53,681 bases of DNA, from contig JAISLY010000015.1 of NCBI GenBank assembly GCA_031277035.1, positions 1 to 53,681 on the forward strand. The letters run 5' to 3'. Position numbers and translations under genes: made by a program. A model generated the notes under the pieces. It searched no databases. It had not been told where the DNA came from and worked only from the letters and a program-made list of their open reading frames with translations. Shown here piece by piece: positions 22,132 to 30,953 of this stretch; the first letter of the stretch is position 1; the number at the start of each line of letters is the position of its first letter. This DNA is from Coriobacteriales bacterium (GTDB lineage Bacteria; Actinomycetota; Coriobacteriia; Coriobacteriales; UBA8131).

Positions 22132-22953
22132 ATGTGGCGATGCGCGAACTTTGAGCTTGAGGTACGTGCCCCGCTGATTATGGGCATCCTCAACGTCACG
22201 CCGGACTCCTTCTCGGACGGCGGTCTGCATGAGCGCCCTGAGGATGCCTGCGCCCATGCCCGAGCGTTGGTGGCGCAGGGCGCGGACATCATCGACGTGG
22301 GCGGCGAATCCACCCGCCCCGGTTCCGAGGCGGTTTCTGCCGACGAGGAGCTGGCGCGGGTGCTGCCTGTCGTGCGCCAACTTGTCAGCGAGGGGCTCAT
22401 CATCTCCATCGACACACGCAACGCTTCGGTTGCGGCGGCCTGCGTGGAGGCAGGCGCTGCGATTATCAACGACGTCTCGGGCTTTCGCGACAGGGCTATG
22501 GTTGAGGTGGCGGCCGGCTGCGACGCGGGTCTTGTGGTCATGCACATGCTTGGCGAGCCAAAAAACATGCAGCTCGACCCCCACTACGACGATGTCGTTG
22601 GGGAGGTGAGCGCCTGGCTGCTCGCGCAGGCGCGGATGCTTGAGGCAGCGCTCGTCGCGCCCGAGCGCATCTGCATCGACCCGGGCCCGGGCTTTGGCAA
22701 GACCTGTGAGCACAACCTCGCGCTGCTGCGCGCCACGCCTGCGCTCGCCGCGCTTGGCTATCCGCTCATGGCGGCGTATTCGCGCAAAGGCTTCATCGGG
22801 CAGTTGACGGGTGTCGAGGCGGCGCACGAACGCGTCGCTGGGTCAGTTGCGGTTGCGGCCTGGGCGGCGCTGCACGGTGCGCGCGTCGTGCGCGTCCATG
22901 ACGTCGCCCCCACCCGTGAGGCTCTCAGGGTGCTGCAGGCGATTGGTGTGTGA
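22132..22953 (+). CDS. folP: Dihydropteroate synthase FolP
   Basis: Condenses dihydropterin pyrophosphate with p-aminobenzoate; the target of sulfonamides. The 273 residues carry the pterin-binding blocks LIMGILNVTPDSFSDGG, DVGGESTRPG and the phosphate-binding SRKGFIG. The start ATG has AAGGGGAA upstream. It is last in tilS-hpt-ftsH-folE-folP; folB and folK, often next, are replaced by a repeat array. Confidence 0.95.
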   Translation: MWRCANFELEVRAPLIMGILNVTPDSFSDGGLHERPEDACAHARALVAQGADIIDVGGESTRPGSEAVSADEELARVLPVVRQLVSEGLIISIDTRNASVAAACVEAGAAIINDVSGFRDRAMVEVAAGCDAGLVVMHMLGEPKNMQLDPHYDDVVGEVSAWLLAQARMLEAALVAPERICIDPGPGFGKTCEHNLALLRATPALAALGYPLMAAYSRKGFIGQLTGVEAAHERVAGSVAVAAWAALHGARVVRVHDVAPTREALRVLQAIGV

Positions 22954-23064
22954 CCGGGAGCCCAGCCGGGAGTCCAGCCGGGGGTACAGCCGGGAGTCCA
23001 GCCGGGAGCCCAGCCGGGAGTCCAGGTGGGGGTACAGCCGGGAGCCCAGCCGGGAGCCCGCCTG
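22954..23064. repeat. 12-bp tandem repeat downstream of folP
   Basis: About nine copies of CCGGGAGTCCAG/CCGGGAGCCCAG/CCGGGGGTACAG directly follow the folP stop. A frame through them reads Gly-Ser-Pro-Ala repeats but continues as antisense of the TetR gene, so I do not call it coding. Confidence 0.88.
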
Positions 23065-23086
23065 GCCGCTGCCCGCCTCGACCGAA

Positions 23087-23608
23087 TCAGGACTCGCCGG
23101 AATCGAAGATCAGCTTTATCAGCTGTATCGTCATCCGGATGCGCTCTTTGTCCTGGTTCGTGATTAAAAGTCGCGCCGCGCCGCCGATTGCAAAAATGAT
23201 CTTCATCTCCATCTGAGGCGACTCATTGCCGTGCAGATACCGTTGCAGAAGGCAGGATTCGAATACGCTTAGCTGCCTGATGGTGTCTTTCTTAAAGAGT
23301 ATCTCAATCAGAGGCAGGTTTTCCTTAATCATCTTTACCAGGGATTCTACAAAGGCGGGCGTATCCGCAAAGGCGTCGTCTATGTTTGGGCAGTGCGCGA
23401 GCATGCCCCCCACTTCCTTTGCGCAGACGTATTCGTCGAGGGCCTCCATCGTTTCGTAATGCGAGTAGAAGGTGCTTTTGTTAATCAAAGCTTTCGCGCA
23501 CAGCTCGCTTACCTTGACCGAGGCAGATGCTTCCTTTTTCAGTTTGAGGTAGGTCTCCTCAATCAGGCGCTCTGTTTTGACAAACCGCAGATCGGTCTTA
23601 TTTGTCAT
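23087..23608 (-). CDS. TetR-family repressor
   Basis: A 173-residue regulator: the N-terminal helix-turn-helix (residues about 10-55, with the SELCAKALINKSTFYSHYET recognition part) and a divergent ligand-binding half. It is transcribed divergently from the MMPL exporter and probably represses it and itself through the inverted repeat in the 148-base spacer. The Lys/Glu-rich coding is less GC-biased than that of the folate genes, suggesting acquisition from another lineage. Confidence 0.88.
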   Translation of the reverse strand: MTNKTDLRFVKTERLIEETYLKLKKEASASVKVSELCAKALINKSTFYSHYETMEALDEYVCAKEVGGMLAHCPNIDDAFADTPAFVESLVKMIKENLPLIEILFKKDTIRQLSVFESCLLQRYLHGNESPQMEMKIIFAIGGAARLLITNQDKERIRMTIQLIKLIFDSGES

Positions 23609-23654
23609 CGTACTCGCCTCTCCTCAATTCGCCTCTTTTCAAGTTCAGTTGTTT

Positions 23655-23704
23655 AACCAACACTCGTTACAAAACGTTGATTGATTAAACGACTATCGTT
23701 GGTT
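23655..23704. promoter_or_regulatory. Candidate TetR operator
   Basis: Outer half-sites AACCAAC (23655-23661) and GTTGGTT (23698-23704) are inverted repeats. Each is extended inward: TAACCAACACTCGTT on one side and the complement TAACCAACGATAGTCGTT on the other. The second half lies between the -35 and -10 boxes of the exporter promoter, so binding would block transcription. Confidence 0.6.
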
Positions 23705-23709
23705 ATAAA
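23681..23709 (+). promoter_or_regulatory. Promoter of the MMPL exporter
   Basis: TTGATT (23681-23686) and TATAAA (23704-23709) with a 17-base spacer, 47 bases before the ATG. Confidence 0.6.
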
Positions 23710-23756
23710 ATAAAGCACGGAAGCTGTAGTGTCAATGAGAATCTGCAAGGAGACGT

Positions 23757-25955
23757 ATGGACAAGGTGTTTTATTTCATCAGCAGGCATCGCAAGGGGAT
23801 TGTCGTGCTGTATGCTCTCATCGCCGTCGTGTGCGTGTTCGCGTACCTTGGCGTTGGCATCAACTATAACATGGCCGATTATCTGCCCGAGGAGGCAAAC
23901 TCAACCATCGCGCTCAAAGTCATGGAAGAAGAGATGGAGACGTCGATTCCCAATGCAAACGTGATGGTGCCGGACGTCTCGCTTACCGAGGCCCAGGAGT
24001 GCAAGGAAAAGCTGCTTGCGGTAGAAAACGTCACGGAAGTCATGTGGCTTGACGACATCGTTGACCTGCGTGTACCGATGAATCTGCAGGATGCCGACAC
24101 CGTGGAGGCCTATTACAAGGACGGGGCAGCGCTCTTTTCTGTGACCGTTGAGAGCGGCACGGAAAAAGACACCGTCGCCGCCATTCGCGAGGCTATTGGC
24201 GAGAAAATCAAAATTTCCGGGACGGCGGCTGAGCAGGCATTCTCCCAGGAGCTGGCCGTCACAGAAACCATGCGCGCAATCATCGTGCTGGTGCCCTTGA
24301 TTATTCTCATCCTGATTATCTCCACCACAAGCTGGATTGAGCCTTTTCTCTATCTTCTGACGGTCGGCGTCGCGATTATCATCAATCTTGGCACGAACAT
24401 CTTTCAGGGTGAGATTTCCTTCGTAACGCTTGCCGTTGCGCCGATTCTTCAGCTGGCAATCTCGATAGACTACGCGATCTTTCTCTCACACCGCTTCAAT
24501 TCGATTCGCGAGACCACCGATGACATTACGACCGCGATGCGAGAGGCGATGAAAAAATCCTTCCCGGCAATCACGGCAAGCGCGGCCGCAACGCTGTTTG
24601 GCTTTGTCGGCCTGCTTTTCATGGAGTTCAAAATCGGGCCCGATATGGGAATCAGCCTCGTCAAAGGCATCCTCATCAGCTTTATCTGCGTCATGACCCT
24701 GATGCCTGCGCTGACCCTTATTCTGCACAAGGCAATCGACAAGACGAAGCATAAGAGAATCCTGTCGAGCTTTAAGAATATCGGAAACGGTGCCATGAAG
24801 ATACGTGTTCCGGTCTTCATCCTGGTACTTGCCATAATGGTGCCCTGCTTTTTGGCTCAGTCGCACAATAACTTCACGTACGGCACCGGCAGCGTTGCGA
24901 CCTCAGAGAATGACGCGGGGCAGATTGAGGCCGTCTTCGGAAAGACCAACACGCTCGTCCTCATGGTACCGCGTGGCGACACGGCCAAGGAGGTGCTGCT
25001 TTGTGATGAGCTGGACAAGCAGAATCATGTCAAGGCTGTCGTGTCCTATGTCACGGCCGTTGGAGCAGAGATACCCTCCGCCTATCTCGATACCGAGGTT
25101 GTATCCAACTTCTACTCCGAAAACTATACACGCATCCTCGTCAACACCGACATAGAATATGAGGGTGAGGTCTCTTTTGATGTAGTTGAGAATATTCGCA
25201 ACATCGCACAATCATACTATGGGGACAAGACCCTGATGCTGGGGTATAGCCCGAACCTCTACGATATGAAGGAATTTATCGAGACCGATGACAAGGTGGT
25301 CGAACTGGTCTCGATTCTCACGATTTTTGCCGTCCTTCTCATTACGTTTCGCTCGTGGCTTTTGCCAATTCTCATCATTTTGGCTATCAAGGCATCTATT
25401 TGGATTAACATGTCCATCCCGTATTTTCAGGATAACTCCCTGACCTACATCGGGTATATCGTGATGGGCACTGTGCAGCTTGCGGCGACGGTTGACTACG
25501 CTATTCTGCTGACGGACTACTATCTTGCCAACCGCAAGACATTGCCAAAGATTCCCGCCATGAAAAAGACGCTTGGGGAGATGGTGCAGGCCATCCTGGT
25601 CTCCGGGCTCATTCTTTCCATATCAGGCTTCTGCCTGGTCTTTATGTCGAGCGATGCCCTTATTTCGCAGCTCGGCATGCTGCTCGGACGTGGTGTGCTG
25701 ATCTCCCTGGCGCTCATCATCGTCTTTTTGCCAATGCTCCTGATCGTATGCGACGGATTCCTGCGGCGTACCCATAAGAAGTACAAGTTTCACACCGAAG
25801 CAGAGGCACCGGAGGTGACGGAGACGGCGGAGACGGCGGAGACGACGGAGACGGCAGCGGTGATAGAAGTGACGGCGGTACCGGCGGCGGCTGAAGTGAC
25901 GGGGGTACCGGTGGCAACGGCGGTATCGGCGGCGGCTGAGGAGGCAAGTGATTGA
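23757..25955 (+). CDS. MMPL/RND-type membrane exporter
   Basis: A 732-residue multi-pass protein of the RND superfamily, MMPL branch: helix 1 at residues 13-32, a large extracytoplasmic loop, a helix bundle with the SIDYAIFLSHRF segment (proton-relay Asp-Tyr), then a second copy of the same layout with TVDYAILLTDYY. Start ATG 23757 has AAGGAG. Such pumps export lipids or toxic compounds; substrate unknown. The last 50 residues are a Thr/Ala/Glu/Val tract encoded by GAGACGGCG repeats (about 25800-25940), an extra tail. Likely controlled by the adjacent TetR. Confidence 0.9.
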   Translation: MDKVFYFISRHRKGIVVLYALIAVVCVFAYLGVGINYNMADYLPEEANSTIALKVMEEEMETSIPNANVMVPDVSLTEAQECKEKLLAVENVTEVMWLDDIVDLRVPMNLQDADTVEAYYKDGAALFSVTVESGTEKDTVAAIREAIGEKIKISGTAAEQAFSQELAVTETMRAIIVLVPLIILILIISTTSWIEPFLYLLTVGVAIIINLGTNIFQGEISFVTLAVAPILQLAISIDYAIFLSHRFNSIRETTDDITTAMREAMKKSFPAITASAAATLFGFVGLLFMEFKIGPDMGISLVKGILISFICVMTLMPALTLILHKAIDKTKHKRILSSFKNIGNGAMKIRVPVFILVLAIMVPCFLAQSHNNFTYGTGSVATSENDAGQIEAVFGKTNTLVLMVPRGDTAKEVLLCDELDKQNHVKAVVSYVTAVGAEIPSAYLDTEVVSNFYSENYTRILVNTDIEYEGEVSFDVVENIRNIAQSYYGDKTLMLGYSPNLYDMKEFIETDDKVVELVSILTIFAVLLITFRSWLLPILIILAIKASIWINMSIPYFQDNSLTYIGYIVMGTVQLAATVDYAILLTDYYLANRKTLPKIPAMKKTLGEMVQAILVSGLILSISGFCLVFMSSDALISQLGMLLGRGVLISLALIIVFLPMLLIVCDGFLRRTHKKYKFHTEAEAPEVTETAETAETTETAAVIEVTAVPAAAEVTGVPVATAVSAAAEEASD

Positions 25956-26028
25956 TAGGACTTAGTTGACTTAGCTAGAACCTTTTGCTAACCTTGGACA
26001 AACGTGAGCCAACGGACAGGAGGCAGCT

Positions 26029-26262
26029 ATGGCCAAGGTTGTGAATATGCACGAGGCTAAGACCAAGCTCTCCCGGCTCGTCAGCGAGGCGCTTGTTGGT
26101 GAGGAGATTATCATTGCCAACCGCGGTGTCCCCGTTGTTCGGCTTGTGCCCTATGAGAAGCAGGCAAAGCGGGAGCTTGGGTTTGTGAGGGGCAGCGGGA
26201 ATTGGGACGACAGCTTTTTCGACCCGCTTCCCGAGGAGGAGCTGCAACGATGGGGGATGTGA
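26029..26262 (+). CDS. Phd/YefM-type antitoxin
   Basis: 77 residues: N-terminal MHEAKTKLSRLVSEAL and ANRGVPVVRLVPY are typical of the Phd/YefM DNA-binding half; the acidic C-terminus (FFDPLPEEEL) would occupy the toxin. The ribosome site is ACAGGAGG, 7 nt before the ATG. It overlaps the toxin gene by 13 bases. Confidence 0.9.
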   Translation: MAKVVNMHEAKTKLSRLVSEALVGEEIIIANRGVPVVRLVPYEKQAKRELGFVRGSGNWDDSFFDPLPEEELQRWGM

Positions 26263-26669
26263 GTTTTCTTGCCGACCAACGTGGCTACCTCCTTGATACC
26301 CATACCTTTCTCTGGGCGGTTCAAGAGCCCGCCCGTCTGGGGCGCCTGTCGCGCCAAGTGATTGAGTCAAGCGAAACGACGCTGTACCTCTCCGCCATCA
26401 GTGCCTATGAGGTGAGTTATAAGCATCGGCTGGGAAAGCTGCAAGACTACGCGTTTGTTGTGGAGAACTACGCCGAGGTCATGCGCAGGCTTTCTGTCGT
26501 CGACCTCCCCATTGCTCTTGCACACAGTTATCAGGCAGGCACCATGGAGTGGGAGCATCGTGACCCCTTCGACCGTCTGTTGGTCGCTCAGGCAGCGCTG
26601 GAAAACCTCACGCTCATCACAGACGACGAGCGGATACGCTCACATCCCTGGGTCACCACCGTCTGGTAG
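26250..26669 (+). CDS. PIN-domain toxin (VapC-like)
   Basis: 139 residues with the PIN signatures LLDTHTFLWAV, SAISAYEVSYK, HRDPFDRLLVAQA and LITDDERI, giving the four acidic metal ligands. Start ATG 26250 follows GAGGAGGAG inside the antitoxin gene. It should act as an RNase, held inactive by the upstream antitoxin. Confidence 0.92.
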   Translation: MGDVSFLADQRGYLLDTHTFLWAVQEPARLGRLSRQVIESSETTLYLSAISAYEVSYKHRLGKLQDYAFVVENYAEVMRRLSVVDLPIALAHSYQAGTMEWEHRDPFDRLLVAQAALENLTLITDDERIRSHPWVTTVW

Positions 26670-26680
26670 GAGTTGCCAAA

Positions 26681-26712
26681 AGGGACGGGGGTACGGACGT
26701 TTTGTTGGACAC
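26681..26712. repeat. REP-like motif remnant
   Basis: Bases AAAGGGACGGGGGTACGGAC continued by GTTTTGTTGGACA resemble the GGGACGGTTCCTCTGTC family at 965-1148 and the stretch near 945. No hairpin partner is seen nearby. Confidence 0.45.
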
Positions 26713-26781
26713 TTCAGGCCGTCAGCCCAAGGCTTTGCCAGCACTGGACCGGGCTCTATCTGGAGAAGGGAAGGAGGGCCT

Positions 26782-27504
26782 GTGGCGCGGATATTGACCG
26801 TTGAGGACGACCCGGACATCAGCGCCATGCTTGGTGCGCTGCTTGCGGGCAAGGGCTACGAGCCTCATGCTGCCTACTCGGGCAGCGAGGCCGTCATGCT
26901 GCTGGAGCGGGAGCACTTTGACCTTGTCCTGCTCGATTTGATGCTGCCGGGACGCGGCGGCCTTGAGGTGCTCGCCGAGATGCGGGCGGCGGGCCGTGAC
27001 GTGCCGGTCATCGTGCTCACGGCGGTCACGGGTAAGGACTCGGTGGTGGGTCTTCTCAGCGCCGGGGCAAACGACTACCTCACAAAGCCTTTTGATAATG
27101 CGGAGCTTTTGGCCCGCATCCAGGTGCAGCTTCGCGCGGGCGCAGGTACAGGTGCAGGGGAAGCCCAAGGGAACGTGCGCAACCCGTTTGGCTCGCCGGG
27201 TGTGCCCGGGCTCCTCCGTCACAAAAACCTCGTACTGGATACCGAGGCTTTTGATGTGTTGGTAGACGGCCGCTCGGCGGGCCTTTCCAAGACCGAGTAC
27301 GGCATCCTCAAACTGCTGATGAGCAACCCGCGCAAGGTGTTCACCAAGGACAGCATCTACGAGGCCGTGTGGGGCGGCCGCTTCATTGGCGACGACAACA
27401 CGGTAAACGTGCACATCAGCAAGCTGCGTGCCAAGCTCGCCACCGCAGGCCCCGCAACCGACTACATCACAACCGTCTGGGGCATAGGCTTCAAAATGAG
27501 CTGA
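26782..27504 (+). CDS. OmpR-family response regulator (orphan)
   Basis: 240 residues: receiver domain with acidic pocket VEDD, phosphorylated Asp52 in LVLLDLMLPG, the Thr of VLTA and Lys of TKPF, then a winged-helix DNA-binding domain ending ITTVWGIGFKM. Start GTG 26782 has AAGGAGG 5 nt upstream; the longer frame would run into the toxin gene. The linker has a short Gly/Ala/Thr repeat. No histidine kinase is adjacent, so its partner lies elsewhere. Confidence 0.92.
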   Translation: MARILTVEDDPDISAMLGALLAGKGYEPHAAYSGSEAVMLLEREHFDLVLLDLMLPGRGGLEVLAEMRAAGRDVPVIVLTAVTGKDSVVGLLSAGANDYLTKPFDNAELLARIQVQLRAGAGTGAGEAQGNVRNPFGSPGVPGLLRHKNLVLDTEAFDVLVDGRSAGLSKTEYGILKLLMSNPRKVFTKDSIYEAVWGGRFIGDDNTVNVHISKLRAKLATAGPATDYITTVWGIGFKMS

Positions 27505-27531
27505 GTTGCCGTCTATCCCCGGGGCATTCCT

Positions 27532-28237
27532 CTAATACCCTCCGTAAAGCAGGATTGCGGTCATATTGTTCATGATGTGCATAAGCAAAGGCAGGGTAAT
27601 ATTGCCCGTCGCGGCGTACGCAATGCCCAATATCAGGGCCTGCACGAAAAGCGGGAGGATAGCCAGAAAATTCAATAAGGATAAGCCGTTGAGGTGCATG
27701 CCGGCTGAGGTGCATGCCGGCAAAGAGCAGGCTTGACAGTATCACGCATATCCACAAGGGAAACTTCGCCTTTGCTCTGCCAATCAAAAACGCGCGATAC
27801 AGCAACTCCTCGGTCATTGGGCCGCACAGCCCGATAATGAGAACCGCAAGCGGCTTGCCGAGAGCCTTTATCATCAGCAATACCGAATCGGCATTGCTGA
27901 CATCCTCGAATCCCATGGCATACGCTGGATACGCGGCAATACTCACCATGATGGTGCTTGCGACAAAGGCCCCGACCAGCCAGAGCATATTGCTGATTGC
28001 AGAGGACCGCCAGCTTGTAAGGCCCGATATGAGGTCACGGCGAAAAATGAACAGGCCGGCTATGACACACACACCATAGACTCCTGCCTGAATCTGCAAG
28101 AGCGTCTGCCCTGCGAAAAAGAGTTTTGGCAGCCTTACGACAAACACCAGCACATACAGCAGCAAAAAGGCAATAAGCAACAGTCCTGTGGCCAAACTGA
28201 TTTGCGGTTTTTTGCGGGAAGCGTTTGTGGTCAACAC
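27532..28237 (-). pseudogene. CPBP intramembrane protease, frameshifted by a 16-bp tandem duplication
   Basis: The frame from GTG 28237 (AGGAGG upstream) codes for a CPBP/Abi membrane protein. Motif 1 is E143-E144-x3-R148 in MTEELLYRAF; motif 2 is FAGMH (172-176). Immediately after this His the sequence contains two exact copies of a 16-bp unit (27690-27721). The extra copy shifts the frame, so translation continues with unrelated residues to 27491. Removing one copy joins FAGMHL to NGLSLLNFLAI and restores the last helices with motif 3 (HIMNN), ending at 27532. The gene is therefore inactive, or switchable if copy number changes. It shares a promoter with the Xre gene. Confidence 0.85.
27690..27721. 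repeat. Exact 16-bp tandem duplication causing a frameshift
   Basis: TGAGGTGCATGCCGGC occurs twice, head to tail. The length is not a multiple of three; one copy gives an intact CPBP reading frame and two copies break it. Confidence 0.95.
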
Positions 28238-28250
28238 GGCTCCTCCCTGC

Positions 28251-28571
28251 TCATGACTTTATTTGAAGTGAGATTGACAGGAGCATGAGCAGAACAACTC
28301 CACCCAGAACGGCTACGGCGATAAGGAGTTTTCTGTATGAGCGCTCCTTGACCGCCAGCTTTCTGACTACGGACAAATCCTCACGGAGCAGAGTGTCAAT
28401 CGTTACACCGTATAGGTCCGACAGCCGAACAATGGTTTCAAGGTCCGGCTCGTTAATGCCCCTCTCCCATTTTGATACAGCCTGACGGGTTACGTGCAGC
28501 GTCTTTGCAATATCCTCCTGCGACAGGGAAAGCTGTTCGCGGCACTCCTTCAGTTTTTCATAGAACATCAT
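28251..28571 (-). CDS. Xre-type regulator with a C-terminal membrane helix
   Basis: 106 residues: helix-turn-helix (residues about 6-60, SQEDIAKTLHVTRQAVSKWE) and one membrane helix (about 84-102). AGGAGGTG precedes the two-Met start. Xre-CPBP pairs of this kind are common in Firmicutes, and the base composition is less GC-rich than that of the flanking genes, so the pair was probably transferred. It could control the downstream protease. Confidence 0.88.
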   Translation of the reverse strand: MMFYEKLKECREQLSLSQEDIAKTLHVTRQAVSKWERGINEPDLETIVRLSDLYGVTIDTLLREDLSVVRKLAVKERSYRKLLIAVAVLGGVVLLMLLSISLQIKS

Positions 28572-28759
28572 GACAGCACACCTCCTGAGAACCGTTGCTC
28601 TCTGATGAGATACCAGAACAGCACCGTATTCGTAAAGAACCGTTTTGGCGCACCGGCATTTTTGAAGCGTTCAGCTCAGGGCGTTTGTATCAATCGGCGG
28701 CTGGCAGGGGAGGCAAAAGGCATCTGATGAGCAGGGCAAAACGCTTTTTTGCACACGTG

Positions 28760-30142
28760 TTACGAGGTGCGCACGCCCTCTCTGTCACCCGATGCTCCCA
28801 CGTTCAGCCATAAGGCAGGGCGGATGCCGATGGCGGCGATGGTGGTGTCGACGCCATGAGTGTCAATGCTTCCATCGGCGCCCACAAAGGCGACGTTGTC
28901 AACGATATGGTCCGCGAACTCACTCAAAGTGACGTCTGTGTCTGTGAGGATATCCGTGAGAGGGACTGCACCGCTGCCGGGAGAGCGCAGGCACCAGAAA
29001 TATGCCCGCCCCTCCTGCTTTGCCTGGCGGGCGGCATCGCTTGAGAAATAGTCCTGGGCTTCCTCGATACTCAGAAGAAAGACCCTGTCCTGCGTCTCGT
29101 TGCCCCCAGGGGTGCCATACTCGGGGTTATCGGCATTTACGAGCTTGGTAAGGGCAATCCGCCCCTCTTCATCCGCGCTGAAATGCGCGTTCAGAAAGTC
29201 GCCATTGAGATAGGCCCTGAGGGAACATGCCTCCCAAGTGGTATCTACGTACTCGTCGTCATAGGGGCGTCTCTCCAGTATATCCTGTGTTATGAGGAGC
29301 GCGCGACCGTTCTGAACGTCAAGGACCTGCCAGTAGGTATCCCCAAAATAGACCGTGTCGCCCACCGAAGGATTCTCAAGTGCCTCCTTTCCCATCGTTG
29401 GCCTGACGATGCCAAAGAAGAGCAGGAGCGCGGCGATTGCTATCACAAGCAGGCTCGCCGCAATCGAGCCGTACCTGATAGCTCGCTTGCGCCGCCGCAC
29501 CCGCTGCTCTGCCCGCTCTCTTGCATGCTGCTGCCCTTCTCGGTACCAGGCACGCTCCTCCTCAAGAACCGCTCTGCTCAAGAAGTGTGTTGCCGTTGTG
29601 AACTCCAGTCCACATCTGAAGCAGGTCTCATCACTGCTGCGGTTCACTGCTCCGCAGGCACAAAACCAGAGGTCGGAGAAGCTGCCCGGGACAAGATGCG
29701 CGCGCATGCTCGTGTTGATTCGGTACATATCAAGCAGCTCCTCGTCGCCGAGGACTTCCTGCAGACTCTGTTGGGGAGGAATGCTCTCCCAGCGCGCTCG
29801 CCTCGGCGCCTCCCAGGAGGAACCGTCGTCGAAGAGGGCCTCACGCACGGTAAGGCACACGCTGCTGCTTCTTGCGTCCGGCAGCGGTATTGAGGTATCG
29901 CCCCCAAACTCATCCCCCTGCACAACCCGCAGATCGCGATACTGAAAGTTGCTGTTTTCCTGGAGCGGCCTGCCAGCTGCATCTTGGGCGCTTATCTCAA
30001 TCGTAAGGGCGGACAGGGTACGGCTCGAGACGCTCTTGAACCGTGCCTGCGCGACGGGTGCCCCTGTCTGTGCGTCTTTGAGCAGGGTTGTTGCCAGTAT
30101 CAGGACCGGGGAGCCGGTCAGGTAGAGCAGGGGGCCATCCAT
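28760..30142 (-). CDS. DUF6273-type protein with zinc ribbon and membrane helix
   Basis: 460 residues. The N-terminal 150 residues form a beta-rich region that I do not recognise. A two-pair Cys ribbon (WFCACG ... CFRCG, about residues 158-180) follows. Then come an Arg-rich stretch, one membrane helix (about 224-247) and a C-terminal DUF6273-like domain (WQVLDVQNGRALLITQD, then CSLRAYLNGDFLNAHF). Such domains occur on Firmicutes and Coriobacteria surface proteins; function unknown. ATG 30142 has AAGGAAA upstream. The longer frame reads through repeats and is rejected. Confidence 0.75.
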   Translation of the reverse strand: MDGPLLYLTGSPVLILATTLLKDAQTGAPVAQARFKSVSSRTLSALTIEISAQDAAGRPLQENSNFQYRDLRVVQGDEFGGDTSIPLPDARSSSVCLTVREALFDDGSSWEAPRRARWESIPPQQSLQEVLGDEELLDMYRINTSMRAHLVPGSFSDLWFCACGAVNRSSDETCFRCGLEFTTATHFLSRAVLEEERAWYREGQQHARERAEQRVRRRKRAIRYGSIAASLLVIAIAALLLFFGIVRPTMGKEALENPSVGDTVYFGDTYWQVLDVQNGRALLITQDILERRPYDDEYVDTTWEACSLRAYLNGDFLNAHFSADEEGRIALTKLVNADNPEYGTPGGNETQDRVFLLSIEEAQDYFSSDAARQAKQEGRAYFWCLRSPGSGAVPLTDILTDTDVTLSEFADHIVDNVAFVGADGSIDTHGVDTTIAAIGIRPALWLNVGASGDREGVRTS

Positions 30143-30465
30143 GATGAGCGTTTCCTTCTGGTATCGTCCGTCCGCTTGATACGACAGAATATACAGGAGA
30201 AGGCCCACCTGTGTCTGCCCGGCGGCCTGAGTGGTTGGTCGGTGCCGTCCGCGCGGCCTGAGTGGTTGGTCGGTGCCGTCCGCGTGCGTGTCAGGGCAAG
30301 TGGGGTGAGGGGTGTTGACAGGTGCCGCTTTCGCCGCGTGGACGATGATGGCATAATGACAGGGTGGACAAAACGGGGCGACCGTAAGACGGCGAAGCAC
30401 AACCACGAAGGCCGCGCAGGCGGCACAGGGCAGAAGCCGCGCAGGCGGCGGAAAGAGGTGGCATT
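30143..30465. repeat. Divergent spacer with a 31-bp tandem duplication
   Basis: Two exact 31-bp copies lie head to tail at 30222-30252 and 30253-30283. The rest of the 323-base spacer holds no gene that I can support; a TTGACA at 30315 and CATAAT at 30352 are too far apart to be one promoter. Confidence 0.7.
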
Positions 30466-30792
30466 ATGGCATCGTTTCCCGATCCTTTTGCGGGGAGCAA
30501 TCCTCCTCAAATTTCCAAGGCAGACCTGATTCAGGCCGTACGGCTCGACATCGTCGGCGAGCTTGAGGCGATGTTTCTCTATGACGCCCACTCACAGGCC
30601 ACCGACGATCCGGTTGCCAAGAAGGTTTTGGCCGACATCCGCGACGAGGAGCGCGAGCACTTTGGCGAGCTCGTCACGCTGCTGCGTTACCTTGCGCCCG
30701 ACGAGTTTGGCCTGTTCCTCGAAGGACAGGGCGAGGTTGCCGAGATGATTGAGGAGTTGGGTCTGGAGTTTAAGTTGCCCGAACACGACTAG
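30466..30792 (+). CDS. Ferritin-like di-iron protein (rubrerythrin/encapsulated-ferritin-like)
   Basis: 108 residues, two predicted helices with the pattern E-L-E-A-x4-Y-D-A-H and D-E-E-R-E-H-x2-E-L, the carboxylate/His ligands of a di-iron site. The size suits half-ferritins of the EncFtn type, which assemble as multimers to make four-helix sites. No encapsulin shell gene is in the window. Likely role: iron or peroxide handling in an anaerobe. Start ATG 30466 follows AGAGGTGG. Confidence 0.72.
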   Translation: MASFPDPFAGSNPPQISKADLIQAVRLDIVGELEAMFLYDAHSQATDDPVAKKVLADIRDEEREHFGELVTLLRYLAPDEFGLFLEGQGEVAEMIEELGLEFKLPEHD

Positions 30793-30953
30793 CAAGCGAG
30801 CGAGCTCGCAAAAATGCGTCTCGCACCGCACCGCACGACGCACCGCACGACGCACGACGCACGTCTCGCATCGCACCGCACGACGCACGTCGCATGACGC
30901 ACCGCACCGCACGTCTCACCCTGCTACCGCGTTTCGACCCCTCGGAGGTCTGC
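30793..30953. repeat. CGCACCGCACGA repeat upstream of glnA
   Basis: Bases about 30820-30915 are degenerate copies of CGCACCGCACGA and CGCACGTCTCGCAT. They form the leader of glnA; the ribosome site GGAGG (30944-30948) lies beyond the array. Confidence 0.75.

Noticed and set aside
22954-23064. CRISPR-like array
   Set aside because: Units are 12 bp and contiguous with no spacers; the same holds for the other arrays in the window. No cas genes are present.
22950-23216. Gly-Ser-Pro-Ala repeat frame after folP
   Set aside because: Generated by the 12-bp array and then antisense to the TetR gene; no ribosome site.
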